Notes under the pieces: model-generated
Databases searched by the model: none
What the model was told of the DNA's origin: nothing
Seen by the model: the letters and a program-made list of their open reading frames with translations, nothing else
In this document: in pieces, positions 36,201 to 44,527 of the stretch
Layout: each line of letters starts with the position of its first letter
How positions within the stretch are numbered: position 1 is the stretch's first letter
Made by a program: the position numbers and the translations under genes
Assembly: GCA_900100475.1 (NCBI GenBank)
Contig: FMTU01000016.1
Location: forward strand, 1-60,282
From: Sphingobium faniae
Lineage (GTDB): Bacteria > Pseudomonadota > Alphaproteobacteria > Sphingomonadales > Sphingomonadaceae
Direction of reading: 5' to 3'
DNA: 60,282 nucleotides

Positions 36201-38221
36201 TTCATCATGTCCTGGCTTGCTTTGATGATGGCGTCGGCGCCTTTGTAATGGAGGCCAAGGAGACCGCCATGCTTTGGCACGGGAGCATAGGCGCCGGCGA
36301 CACGTGCCACCGGCGCTTTCAGCTTTCCGAAAAGTTCGCTGTGGATCAGCGCCGAAATCTCGCTTGCCGGGCCCATGAAATCGGTGGCGCGGTGCGCGAC
36401 CACGGCGCGGCCGGTCTTGCCCACGGATTCAAGGATGGTGGCGCCGTCGATCGGCACCAGGCTGCGCAGATCAATCACCTCGGCCGAAACGCCCTGTTCC
36501 GCCAGGGTTTCCGCGGCCTTGAGCGCATCCGCCACGGTCGGGCCGTAAGCGATGATCGTCACATCGCTGCCCTCGCGCTTCACGGAGGCGAGGCCGAACG
36601 GGATGCGATAGTCGCCTTCGGGCAACGGTCCCTTGTTGAAGAGATTATAGGCCGAGTGGACGAAGACGCATGGATCCTCGTCGAAGATGCAGGAGAGCAG
36701 CAGGCCCTTTGCATCCTGCGGGTTGCTGGGATAAACCAGCTTGAGGCCGGGCGTGTGCATCATCCAGGCTTCGCTCGTCTGGCTGTGCTGCGCGCCATTG
36801 CCTGCGCCCACCAGCGTCATCATCGTCATCGGCACATTCATCCGGCCGCCGGTCATGTAACGCACCTTGGCCGCATGATTGACCATCTGGTCCCAGGCGA
36901 CGGGCAGGAAATCCATCATGAGCAATTCGCCGACCGGCCGCATCCCCGCCAGGCCCGCGCCGACGCAAGCGCCGAAAATGCCCTGCTCGGCGATCGGCGT
37001 CGAACGGACACGCTCAAGACCGAAACGATCCGACAGCCCGCGGCTGATGCCGACGACGCCGCCCGACGGATCGGCGATGTCCTCGCCCAGCATGATGACC
37101 TTGGGGTCGCTTTCCATCGCGATCGCCAGGCCTTCATTGAAGGCGTCGCGCATCGTGCCGGTGCGCTCTCCCGCGTCGGGAATCGGGTCTGCCCTGGGGC
37201 GGGCCAGCGAAATGGGCGAGAAGCCCGGGTCGGCATAGACGTCCGACACGACATCCGCATCGGTCACGGGCGCGATGGGGGTTGCGAGTAACTCCGCGAT
37301 ATCCTTGTCGACTGCAGCCTGAATGTCCGAGTCGATCGCCGCGAGTTCTTCCTCGGTGGCATATTTCTCTGCGATCAGCCTTGTCCGCAGGGCCGGAACC
37401 GGATCGCGCGCCTTTTCGGCTGCCAGCTCCTCCTTGTTCATATAGGCGCCGGGGTCCGCGAAATAATGGCCCGAGATGCGGTAGGTAATCGATTCGATGA
37501 AGGTCGGACCGTTGCCGTTGCGCGCGCGCTCGATGGCGGTCGCGAAGGCGCCGGCGAGTTCCTCGGGATCGCGACCGTTCACGGTGACGCCGGGCATGTC
37601 ATAGCCCGCTGCGCGCTCCGATAGTTTTTCCAATACCGAATATTCGCAGAACGGTGTGTTCTCCGCCCAGCCATTATTGTGGCAGATGAAGATGATCGGC
37701 AGTTTCCACAACGAGGCGAACAGCATCGCCTCATGCACCGAGCCGATGCTGGAGGCGCCATCGCCGAAACCGACCGTAATCACCTTGCCGCTCTTCTCGA
37801 TCTGGCTGGCGAGAGCCAGGCCGACGCCGATCGGCGTGCTGGAGCCGACAAGGCCCGTGGTCATCATCAGGCCCAGATCGGGACGGGCAATGCCCATGCC
37901 GCCGCCCTTGCCTTTGCACACGCCCTCCGAATGGCCGATGCATTCGCCCAGGAACTCCTTGACCGACAGGCCGCGCGCCAGAATATCGGCGATGCCACGG
38001 TAAATGGTCACCATCTGGTCGCCCGGCTCCAGATATTCGTTCAGAACAGCAGGCGCGATTTCCTGGCCGTAAGCCGGGTAGTAGCTGAAAGAAATCTTGC
38101 CCGAACGCAGTTGCCGCGCAATCGCATCCTCGGCCGTGCGGATGAACGCGACTCGACGATAAATCGATTTCATCGATTCAGGGTTGATCTGGTTGGTCTC
38201 AAGCGCCGCTGAACTCGCCAC
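36197..38221 (-). CDS. Fused E1 alpha-beta of a 2-oxoacid dehydrogenase-type complex
   Basis: From the GTG at 38221, with GAGGAGG seven bases upstream, the protein has 674 residues. The alpha half, about 1-340, has the thiamine diphosphate motif GDGASSIGSVHEAM followed by FICHNN, and a GVCKGKGGGMGIA loop. The beta half, about 350-674, has MRDAFNEGLAIAM, MLGEDIADPSGG and STPIAEQGIFGACVGAGLAGMRP. In most bacteria these are two genes. The enzyme should decarboxylate a 2-oxo acid, or cleave an acyloin as in acetoin dehydrogenase, and transfer the acyl unit to lipoate. Its only visible carrier is the tiny lipoyl protein encoded just downstream. It is divergent from the Rieske oxygenase operon. Confidence 0.87.
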   Translation of the reverse strand: MASSAALETNQINPESMKSIYRRVAFIRTAEDAIARQLRSGKISFSYYPAYGQEIAPAVLNEYLEPGDQMVTIYRGIADILARGLSVKEFLGECIGHSEGVCKGKGGGMGIARPDLGLMMTTGLVGSSTPIGVGLALASQIEKSGKVITVGFGDGASSIGSVHEAMLFASLWKLPIIFICHNNGWAENTPFCEYSVLEKLSERAAGYDMPGVTVNGRDPEELAGAFATAIERARNGNGPTFIESITYRISGHYFADPGAYMNKEELAAEKARDPVPALRTRLIAEKYATEEELAAIDSDIQAAVDKDIAELLATPIAPVTDADVVSDVYADPGFSPISLARPRADPIPDAGERTGTMRDAFNEGLAIAMESDPKVIMLGEDIADPSGGVVGISRGLSDRFGLERVRSTPIAEQGIFGACVGAGLAGMRPVGELLMMDFLPVAWDQMVNHAAKVRYMTGGRMNVPMTMMTLVGAGNGAQHSQTSEAWMMHTPGLKLVYPSNPQDAKGLLLSCIFDEDPCVFVHSAYNLFNKGPLPEGDYRIPFGLASVKREGSDVTIIAYGPTVADALKAAETLAEQGVSAEVIDLRSLVPIDGATILESVGKTGRAVVAHRATDFMGPASEISALIHSELFGKLKAPVARVAGAYAPVPKHGGLLGLHYKGADAIIKASQDMMK

Positions 38222-38298
38222 CTGTTTTCCTCCTCGGATTGCATCGCGAGCGTAGCTCCCATGCCACGCATCCTCTGATGCCCTCTTTAAGTCCACTA

Positions 38299-38317
38299 AA
38301 ATAACTTGTATAGCTAT
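38299..38317 (-). promoter_or_regulatory. Shared AT-rich motif, copy 5 (between E1 and Rieske genes)
   Basis: On the minus strand ATAGCTATACAAGTTATTT matches the consensus at 15 of 16 positions. It lies roughly midway between the two divergent starts, 78-96 bases before E1 and 82-100 bases before the Rieske gene, so one bound protein could control both. Confidence 0.5.
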
Positions 38318-38398
38318 CTTGTGCGTGTATGTTTGGTTCGGTGAAAAAATCCGGCCGCTCAAGGCCGATCCTGGCTGAATCGTCGAGGAGAAGTATCG

Positions 38399-39742
38399 GT
38401 GTCTGAAACGGGGAAGATCAAAGAGCCCACAATCGGTCAATGGCTGGCGCAGGATTCGCGCAAGGCTTCCGACGCATTCGCGCGCCGGACCGAATTTGAC
38501 ATGGGCACGGATGATCTCCCGACCGAACGGTTTACTTCACGCGAATTCCATGACCTCGAAATGAAGCATATGTGGCCGCGGGTGTGGCAGATGGCATGTC
38601 ATGAAATGGATATTCCGGAAGTTGGCGACTATATCACCTATGAGATTGGCAGCCGTTCCTTCGTGATCGTCCGCGTGCAGGAGGACGAGATCAAGGCTTA
38701 TCCGAACGCCTGTCTTCACCGGGGAATGCAGCTGGTCGACGATCAGGGGCATGCGGCGGCCTTCGCCTGCCGTTTCCATGGATGGACCTGGAATCTGGAC
38801 GGTTCGCTTCGCCGCATTACCGAAAGATGGGATTTTCCGCAGACGCAGGGCAAGAAAATGTGCCTGCCCGATGTCAAGGTTGGACGCTGGGGCGGTTTCG
38901 TCTTCATCAATCCCGATCCCGATGCCGGTTCCTTCGAGGATTTTATCGGTGAATTGCCGGAGCATTTCCGGACGGCTCCGCTGGAGGATCGCCGCATTGC
39001 CCTGCATGTCGCCCGGATCATGCCCGCGAACTGGAAGGTCGCGATGGAGGCCTTTCTCGAATCCTACCATGTTTCGCCGACACATCCGCAGTCCGTCACC
39101 GTTTCCGAATATGCAGAAACGCAATATGATATTTATGGCGACAATGTGAGCCGCCTTGCGACTGTGTCCGTCGCGCCTGCCACGGCTTCGACCAAGGCGC
39201 TGTCGCCGCAGGAATTTGCTGACTATGCCTCCAGGGGCACGGGCCGCGAGCCGATCCAGCTTGCCGAAGGGGAAACCTATCGTGAGGCGCTGGCGCAGCA
39301 GCGGCGGGACATGGTGGCCAAGGTGCAGGGAAAGCCGATTGATCATCTGAGCGACGTGGAAATGCTCGATGCGATCGAATATTATCTGTTTCCGAATTTC
39401 CTTCCCTGGCACGGCTTCGGCTTGCCGATCGTCTATCGCTTCCGGCCCAATGGCGACCGGCATGACAGCTCGATCATGGAAGTCTATCTGTTGGCGCCGC
39501 GTGATCTGTCCCAGCCCGCGCCCAAGGCGTCGCCGCTGGAATGGCTGCCCGATGACCGGCCCTTCGCGGAACATGCCGGGCTGGATCGGCTCGGTCCCAT
39601 TTTCGACCAGGATTATGAAAACATCGTCGGCGTTTGGAAGGGGCTGCATTCAACCTACAGCCCCGGTCTGGTCCTGGGGCATTATCAGGAAGCACGCATC
39701 CGCCATTATCACAAGCGGATCGACGATTTCATCAACGCCTGA
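38399..39742 (+). CDS. Rieske non-haem iron oxygenase, alpha subunit
   Basis: The GTG at 38399 (GAGGAG eight bases upstream) gives 447 residues. The [2Fe-2S] Rieske ligands are Cys105-His107 in CLHRG and Cys124-His127 in CRFHGW. The mononuclear iron ligands are His224 and His229 in ESYHVSPTHP, with Asp405 in DQDYENI as the likely third. Such enzymes insert one or two oxygens, or demethylate, using electrons from a reductase or ferredoxin. No small subunit, ferredoxin or reductase gene is in this window. It is the first gene of an operon with beta-oxidation-like enzymes, so its product presumably enters that route after CoA activation. Confidence 0.9.
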   Translation: MSETGKIKEPTIGQWLAQDSRKASDAFARRTEFDMGTDDLPTERFTSREFHDLEMKHMWPRVWQMACHEMDIPEVGDYITYEIGSRSFVIVRVQEDEIKAYPNACLHRGMQLVDDQGHAAAFACRFHGWTWNLDGSLRRITERWDFPQTQGKKMCLPDVKVGRWGGFVFINPDPDAGSFEDFIGELPEHFRTAPLEDRRIALHVARIMPANWKVAMEAFLESYHVSPTHPQSVTVSEYAETQYDIYGDNVSRLATVSVAPATASTKALSPQEFADYASRGTGREPIQLAEGETYREALAQQRRDMVAKVQGKPIDHLSDVEMLDAIEYYLFPNFLPWHGFGLPIVYRFRPNGDRHDSSIMEVYLLAPRDLSQPAPKASPLEWLPDDRPFAEHAGLDRLGPIFDQDYENIVGVWKGLHSTYSPGLVLGHYQEARIRHYHKRIDDFINA

Positions 39743-39772
39743 GCGGCGCCCGTAATTCAGAGAAAGAAGTCC

Positions 39773-40672
39773 ATGACCGAAGCAGTTGGCCGCGATGTTG
39801 AGGAAGAAGATTTTTCCAACACCATTCTCTATGAAGTCATTGACGGCAACATAGCGCGGATCACGTTGAACCGCCCGCATCGCAAGAATGCGATCATGAC
39901 GCCGGACATGAACGACATGTTGGTGGAGGCGTTCAACCGCGCGCAGGATGACGACGAAATCAAGGTCGTCATTCTTGCGGGCGCCGGTTCGGACTTCTGC
40001 TCGGGCGAAGACACCAGAAAGGTTCCGGTGGAAGCCTTTGGCCTCAAGAAGGGCGGGCGTCTGGGACAGTCGAAGCGGATGCGCGGCATTCGCAAGCTGC
40101 TCGACAGCACGCTGGACGGCACGATCTGGGGTGACAAGGTCGTCATCCTGGCCGGGCAGGGCGCAATTCTGGGGCAGGGCTTTTCCTTCGCCATGACGGC
40201 CGATCTTCTCATCCTGTCGGACGACGCCTATGTCGCGCGCCGCCAGAGCCGGATCGGCTTTGCCCATTTCGAAACGCAGATGCCGATGACGCTGCTGCGT
40301 CTGGGCCTTAACCGCGGCATGGAAATTCTGCTCACGGGCCGCAAGATGACGGCGCAGGAACTGAAGGACTGGGGCGTCGCCAACAGCGTCGTGCCGCGGG
40401 AGAAGCTGGAGGATGAAGCGCTGCGTTATGCGCGTGCCGTCGCGGCGCATTCGACCGACAATCTGATGCTCGGCAAACGGGCCTTGCAGCAATATTATCA
40501 CGGCCTTGGCGTCGGCGCATTCATCAACTTCGCCACTGTGGCCCATCCGCTGTTCTCGAACATGGTCTGGCGTGATGATGAGAATAATTTCCTGCGCGAA
40601 CGCAACCGGGTGGGCGGCAAGCAGGCCATGAAAAATCTCAACAAGGTCTGGGAAGATCTCGGCTTCGAGTGA
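39773..40672 (+). CDS. Crotonase-family protein (atypical active site)
   Basis: The 299-residue crotonase has GSDFCSGEDTRKVP for the oxyanion segment and QGAILGQGFSFAMTAD for the second. Both hydratase Glu positions are replaced (Ser and Gln), and an unusual IGFAHFETQMPM follows. It has a 60-residue C-terminal tail (NFATVAHPLFSNMVWRDDE) longer than most members. It lies 30 bases after the Rieske gene and leads into the ACAD pair. Its reaction is probably not simple hydration. Isomerisation, C-C hydrolysis or ring opening are options seen elsewhere in the family, but none can be chosen from sequence. Confidence 0.8.
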   Translation: MTEAVGRDVEEEDFSNTILYEVIDGNIARITLNRPHRKNAIMTPDMNDMLVEAFNRAQDDDEIKVVILAGAGSDFCSGEDTRKVPVEAFGLKKGGRLGQSKRMRGIRKLLDSTLDGTIWGDKVVILAGQGAILGQGFSFAMTADLLILSDDAYVARRQSRIGFAHFETQMPMTLLRLGLNRGMEILLTGRKMTAQELKDWGVANSVVPREKLEDEALRYARAVAAHSTDNLMLGKRALQQYYHGLGVGAFINFATVAHPLFSNMVWRDDENNFLRERNRVGGKQAMKNLNKVWEDLGFE

Positions 40673-40686
40673 GCGGACAGGACAAT

Positions 40687-41844
40687 ATGGATCTTCAATT
40701 TGGCCCGGAACACGAAAGCTTTCGTGCGGAAGTCCGGGATTTCCTTGGCGCAAACTGGCGCCGGGGAACAGATGTGGCGGAATTCCGGGCAAAGGGCGTG
40801 GCCGCCGGTTATCTTTATCGCAATATCCCCAAGCGTTTCGGCGGTTCCGAACAGCCCGCCGACATCTTGCGCGCGCGCATCATCGCAGAAGAGTTCGCGC
40901 GCGCCAAAGCGCCTGTCGAAGTCAAGGGCAATGGGGTGCAGATGCTGGTCCCCACCCTGCTTGAGCGCGGGGAGGCGTGGCAGCAGGAGCGCTTCATCGC
41001 GAAAACGCTTACTGGCGAATATAAGTGGGCGCAGGGCTATAGCGAGCCTGGCTCTGGCAGCGACCTTGCCAGCCTGCGTACGCGCGGAGAACTGAAGGAC
41101 GGGCAGTGGGTGATCAACGGCCAGAAGGTCTGGACCTCCTACGCCAGAGAATGCCACTATATGTTCGCGCTGATCCGCACCGAGCCGGACGCGCCCAAGC
41201 ATCAGGGCATTTCCTATCTGCTGCTGGACCTGAACCAGCCGGGCATTGATATCCGCCCGATGAAGCAGATCAACGGCGGCAATGACTTCAACGAAGTCTT
41301 CTTCGACAATGCGGTGACGCCCGAAAACTGGATCGTGGGCAAGCGCGGCGAAGGCTGGAACGTGTCGAAGTCGCTCCTGAAACATGAGCGCAACATGCTG
41401 GGCGGCGTCGACCGTTCGGAAGCGTTGTTCAACAGTCTGCTGAAGCTGGCCCGCCGGACCACCATGGGCGGCGAGCCTGCGATCAAGGCGATGTGGGTGC
41501 GTGACCGGCTTGCCGCGCTCAAGGCTGAGCTGGAAGCGCAGCGCTATAGCAGCAACATCCAGATGACGCGCGAACTGGCCGGAGAGGGCGGCGGCGTATT
41601 GCAGATGATGAACAAACTGGCCCAGTCCAACTATGCGGCGGCCATAGCAGAAGCCGCGAACATCCTCATCGAGGATGAAAGCCTCATTTCGCCCATGGAT
41701 AATCCGCGACCGGGCAATGAGCGCTGGGTCAATCAATATATGAATTCCCTTGCCGCGGCGATCGCCGGGGGAACATCCAATATCCAGCGCAATATCATTG
41801 CCGACCGCGTACTTGGCCTTCCGCGCGATGGAGCGGGCGCATGA
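40687..41844 (+). CDS. Acyl-CoA dehydrogenase, putative alpha subunit of a heteromer
   Basis: The ATG at 40687 follows GGACAGGA; a GTG overlapping the previous stop is an alternative start. The 385-residue protein has GYSEPGSGSDLASLRTRGE in the flavin/substrate region and ends with AAAIAGGTSNIQRNIIADRVLG. At the MCAD catalytic position there is Gly, but Glu234 in LKHERNMLGG is a candidate base at the isovaleryl-CoA dehydrogenase position. The next gene is a second ACAD overlapping by four bases. The pair resembles steroid-catabolic alpha2-beta2 ACADs, which handle bulky acyl-CoAs. The electron acceptor would be ETF. Confidence 0.86.
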   Translation: MDLQFGPEHESFRAEVRDFLGANWRRGTDVAEFRAKGVAAGYLYRNIPKRFGGSEQPADILRARIIAEEFARAKAPVEVKGNGVQMLVPTLLERGEAWQQERFIAKTLTGEYKWAQGYSEPGSGSDLASLRTRGELKDGQWVINGQKVWTSYARECHYMFALIRTEPDAPKHQGISYLLLDLNQPGIDIRPMKQINGGNDFNEVFFDNAVTPENWIVGKRGEGWNVSKSLLKHERNMLGGVDRSEALFNSLLKLARRTTMGGEPAIKAMWVRDRLAALKAELEAQRYSSNIQMTRELAGEGGGVLQMMNKLAQSNYAAAIAEAANILIEDESLISPMDNPRPGNERWVNQYMNSLAAAIAGGTSNIQRNIIADRVLGLPRDGAGA

Positions 41845-42908
41845 GATTCGATCTCGACGAGCAACAGCGCGCCTTTCAGCAGATGGTCGCCGACTATCTG
41901 GAAACGGAATGCCCCAAGGCGCGAGCGCTGGAAGCGCATGATCGCGCCGGCGCGGATCTCGCCATCTGGGAAGCGCTGATGGAACTGGGGCTGGGTGGCA
42001 TCATGGTGCCCGAAGAGCAGGGCGGTCTGGGCCTTGGCCTGTTGGACCTTGCCATCATTGCCGAACCCATTGGCCGCTTTGCCGCGCCCGGTCCTTTCTT
42101 CGATCACGCATTGGCTACGCTGGCGATCATTCTGGCTGGCAGCGAGGAGCAGAAGGCCCGCTGGCTGCCGGACATGGCCACGGGCAAGCTGCGCGGCACC
42201 GTCGCGCTGGCGGAAGAGAAAGGCGTCTGGACGGCAGAGAACTGGACGCTGGACGGCGAGGCGCGCATCAGCGGCGCCAAAAACCATGTCCTGCATCCGG
42301 AAGGGGCGGGCTTGCTGGTGGTTGGCCTCAAAGGCGGGCGTCTTGGCGTCGTTGCGGGCGACGCGGAGGGCCTTGCTGTCGAGATGCTGCCTTCGACAGA
42401 TGGGGGGCGGCAGATCGGCCGCGTGACGTTCAGCGAGGCGGCCATCGAACTATTGCCTCGGGCGGAAGGCGCGCGGCTGGTCGATGCGGGGCTGATCCTG
42501 CTGGCGGCCGACGCCTTTGGCGGTGCGTCCGCATGCGTCACCATGGCGGTCGACTATGCCAGGGAGCGGGAGCAGTTCGGCAAACCGATCGGCAGCTTCC
42601 AGGCGGTCAAGCATCAGCTTGCCGACATGGCGTTGATGGTTGAACCGTCGGTTGGCCTCTATTGGTATGCGGCCCATGCTTTCGATACCGATCCGTCATC
42701 CGCACGGGTGGCGGCGCGGCTGGCAAAGTCGCACATTACCGAAGTCTATCCCAAGGTTGCGCGCCGCATGATCGAAGCGCATGGCGGCATCGGCTATACC
42801 TGGGAATATGGCGCGCATGTCTGGCTGAAGCGCGCGCTGTTCGATCAGGCCTATCTCGGCATGCCCCAGGCTCACAGAGCCAGGGTCGCCGACCTTCTGG
42901 AGTGGTAA
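41841..42908 (+). CDS. Acyl-CoA dehydrogenase, putative beta subunit of a heteromer
   Basis: The 355-residue protein is a short ACAD. It has GGIMVPEEQGGLGLGLLDLA in the N-terminal domain, a shortened middle domain lacking the usual GSD substrate loop, AREREQFGKPIGSFQAVKHQ, and IEAHGGIGYTWEYGAHVWLKR at the end. No candidate catalytic Glu stands out at either known position. It overlaps the alpha-subunit gene (ATGA), so the two are translated in a coupled way. In known heteromeric ACADs the beta chain completes the FAD site. Its role with the alpha chain is inferred. Confidence 0.86.
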   Translation: MRFDLDEQQRAFQQMVADYLETECPKARALEAHDRAGADLAIWEALMELGLGGIMVPEEQGGLGLGLLDLAIIAEPIGRFAAPGPFFDHALATLAIILAGSEEQKARWLPDMATGKLRGTVALAEEKGVWTAENWTLDGEARISGAKNHVLHPEGAGLLVVGLKGGRLGVVAGDAEGLAVEMLPSTDGGRQIGRVTFSEAAIELLPRAEGARLVDAGLILLAADAFGGASACVTMAVDYAREREQFGKPIGSFQAVKHQLADMALMVEPSVGLYWYAAHAFDTDPSSARVAARLAKSHITEVYPKVARRMIEAHGGIGYTWEYGAHVWLKRALFDQAYLGMPQAHRARVADLLEW

Positions 42909-42914
42909 GGACAT

Positions 42915-43694
42915 ATGTCCAGGACTGTTTTCATTTCCGGTGGCACCAGCGGGATAAATCTGGGCATCGCCAGGGCTTTTGCCGCGCGCGGCGACAAGGT
43001 CATGGTCTTTGGCCGCGACGGAGGCAAGTCTCAGGCGGCGGCTGACCTCATCCTTGCCGAAACCGGCGCGAAGGTCATGGCGGGCAGCGCCGACGTGCGC
43101 GACCCGGCGGCCATCGCGGCGCTGTTTGCCGACGCCACGGCGCAATTGGGCGCGCCCGATGTCGTGATTGCTGGCGCGGCCGGCAACTTCATGGCGCCGG
43201 CCGTGGGCATTTCGCCCAACGGCTTCAAGACGGTTGTCGATATCGACCTGCTCGGCACTTATAATGTGTTCAAGGCGGCTTATGACGTGGTGCGCAAGCC
43301 GGGCGCGTCGCTGATCGCGATCACCGCGCCGCAGGCGGTTCAGCCCTTGCCGCAGCAGGTCCATGTCTGCGCCGCCAAGGCGGGCGTGAACATGGTGGTC
43401 AAGGTGCTGGCGATGGAATGGGGCAAGGCCGGCATTCGGGTCAATGCGATTTCGCCCGGCCCGATCGCGGGGACCGAAGGCGTGGAGCGCATGGCGCCGA
43501 CGGACGCGGAAAAGGCGGCCTGGGCCGAGCGCATCGCGATCAAACGGATGGGCACGCCGCAGGATGTCGCCCAGGCGGCGATCTTTCTCAGTTCCGATGC
43601 GGGCAGCTATATCACCGGCACCATTCTGGATTGTGATGGCGGCATGAAACTGGGCGATGCGAGCGGTGACTATCTGACGTTGCCGACGCGCTGA
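42915..43694 (+). CDS. 2,4-dienoyl-CoA reductase-type SDR
   Basis: The 259-residue protein follows peroxisomal 2,4-dienoyl-CoA reductase along its length. It has GGTSGINLGIARAFAA, AGAAGNFMAPAVGISPNGFK, DIDLLGTYNVF, NAISPGPIAGTEGVERM and the end motif LDCDGGMKLG. The usual catalytic Tyr of SDRs is absent: the region reads VHVCAAKAGVNM, keeping only the Lys. This is normal for dienoyl-CoA reductases, so it is not a decayed enzyme. It would reduce a dienoyl-CoA with NADPH to a 3-enoyl-CoA, which then needs an isomerase; the crotonases nearby could supply that. It lies seven bases after the ACAD pair. Confidence 0.85.
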   Translation: MSRTVFISGGTSGINLGIARAFAARGDKVMVFGRDGGKSQAAADLILAETGAKVMAGSADVRDPAAIAALFADATAQLGAPDVVIAGAAGNFMAPAVGISPNGFKTVVDIDLLGTYNVFKAAYDVVRKPGASLIAITAPQAVQPLPQQVHVCAAKAGVNMVVKVLAMEWGKAGIRVNAISPGPIAGTEGVERMAPTDAEKAAWAERIAIKRMGTPQDVAQAAIFLSSDAGSYITGTILDCDGGMKLGDASGDYLTLPTR

Positions 43695-43705
43695 CAAGAC
43701 GGGAG

Positions 43706-44524
43706 ATGACGGTGAACGCGGCAGCCAATAGCGACGAACGGCTCGTAACGGATCTGGTGCAATATGAGCTTGGCGACGATCATGTCGCGACCATCACGCT
43801 CAATCGGCCGGAAAAGCTCAACGGCATTGATCGCGATATGATCGAAGAGATTGCGCGCCTGTGGGAACGGGTCAAGCATGACGACGCCGTGCATGCGATC
43901 GTGTTCCGCGCGGCTGGCGAGCGCGCCTTCTCCACCGGCCTCGACCGCAAGAAGGGCTTTGTCTACCCCGACAATCTCTGGAACAAGTGGGACCCGGGCG
44001 AAAAGCTGGACCCCAAAGCCGTCAAATGCTGGAAGCCGGTGATTTGCGCCGTCAATGGCATGTGCGCGGGCGGGGCCTTCTATATCGTCGGCGGAAGCGA
44101 CATCGTGATCGCTTCGGACGACGCGACCTTCTTCGATCCGCATGTCGACAGCGGCCTCGTCGCCGCGCTGGAACCGATCAGCATGAGCCGCAAGATGCCG
44201 CTGGGCGAAATTCTGCGTGTGTCCCTCATGGGCGTCGAGGAGCGGATGAGCGCCAGGCGCGCGCACGAGATCGGCCTTGTGTCGGAAGTCGTGTCGCGCG
44301 AAGCGTTGTGGGATCGCGCGCACCGGATCGCGGCCGTCATTGCCTCCAAGCCCACCGTCGCGACGCAGGGCACCGTCCGCGCCATCTGGGAAGGGATGGA
44401 GACCGGCCGGACCCAGGCGATGCAGCGCGGGCTGAGCTATACCCAGCTTGGCAACCATATCGGTGAGGCGCAGGCGGGCAATATCCTCAAGACCGGCGTC
44501 CGCAAACCGTTCGAGGTGCGCTGA
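43706..44524 (+). CDS. Crotonase-family protein with His at the Glu164 position
   Basis: The 272-residue crotonase has GERAFSTGLDRKKGF for the oxyanion hole and NGMCAGGAFYIVGGSD. The two hydratase Glu positions are Tyr and His; the latter lies in ATFFDPHVDSGLVAALEP. A His at this position is also found in 6-oxocamphor hydrolase, a crotonase that cleaves a cyclic diketone. The other key residues of that enzyme are not obviously conserved here, so this is only a hint. The gene sits 12 bases after the dienoyl-CoA reductase and four before the acyl-CoA ligase. Confidence 0.8.
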   Translation: MTVNAAANSDERLVTDLVQYELGDDHVATITLNRPEKLNGIDRDMIEEIARLWERVKHDDAVHAIVFRAAGERAFSTGLDRKKGFVYPDNLWNKWDPGEKLDPKAVKCWKPVICAVNGMCAGGAFYIVGGSDIVIASDDATFFDPHVDSGLVAALEPISMSRKMPLGEILRVSLMGVEERMSARRAHEIGLVSEVVSREALWDRAHRIAAVIASKPTVATQGTVRAIWEGMETGRTQAMQRGLSYTQLGNHIGEAQAGNILKTGVRKPFEVR

Positions 44525-44527
44525 GCC

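Noticed and set aside
42915..43694. SDR without the catalytic Tyr as a decayed enzyme
   Set aside because: The rest of the sequence follows peroxisomal-type 2,4-dienoyl-CoA reductase, a branch where loss of the canonical Tyr is normal.
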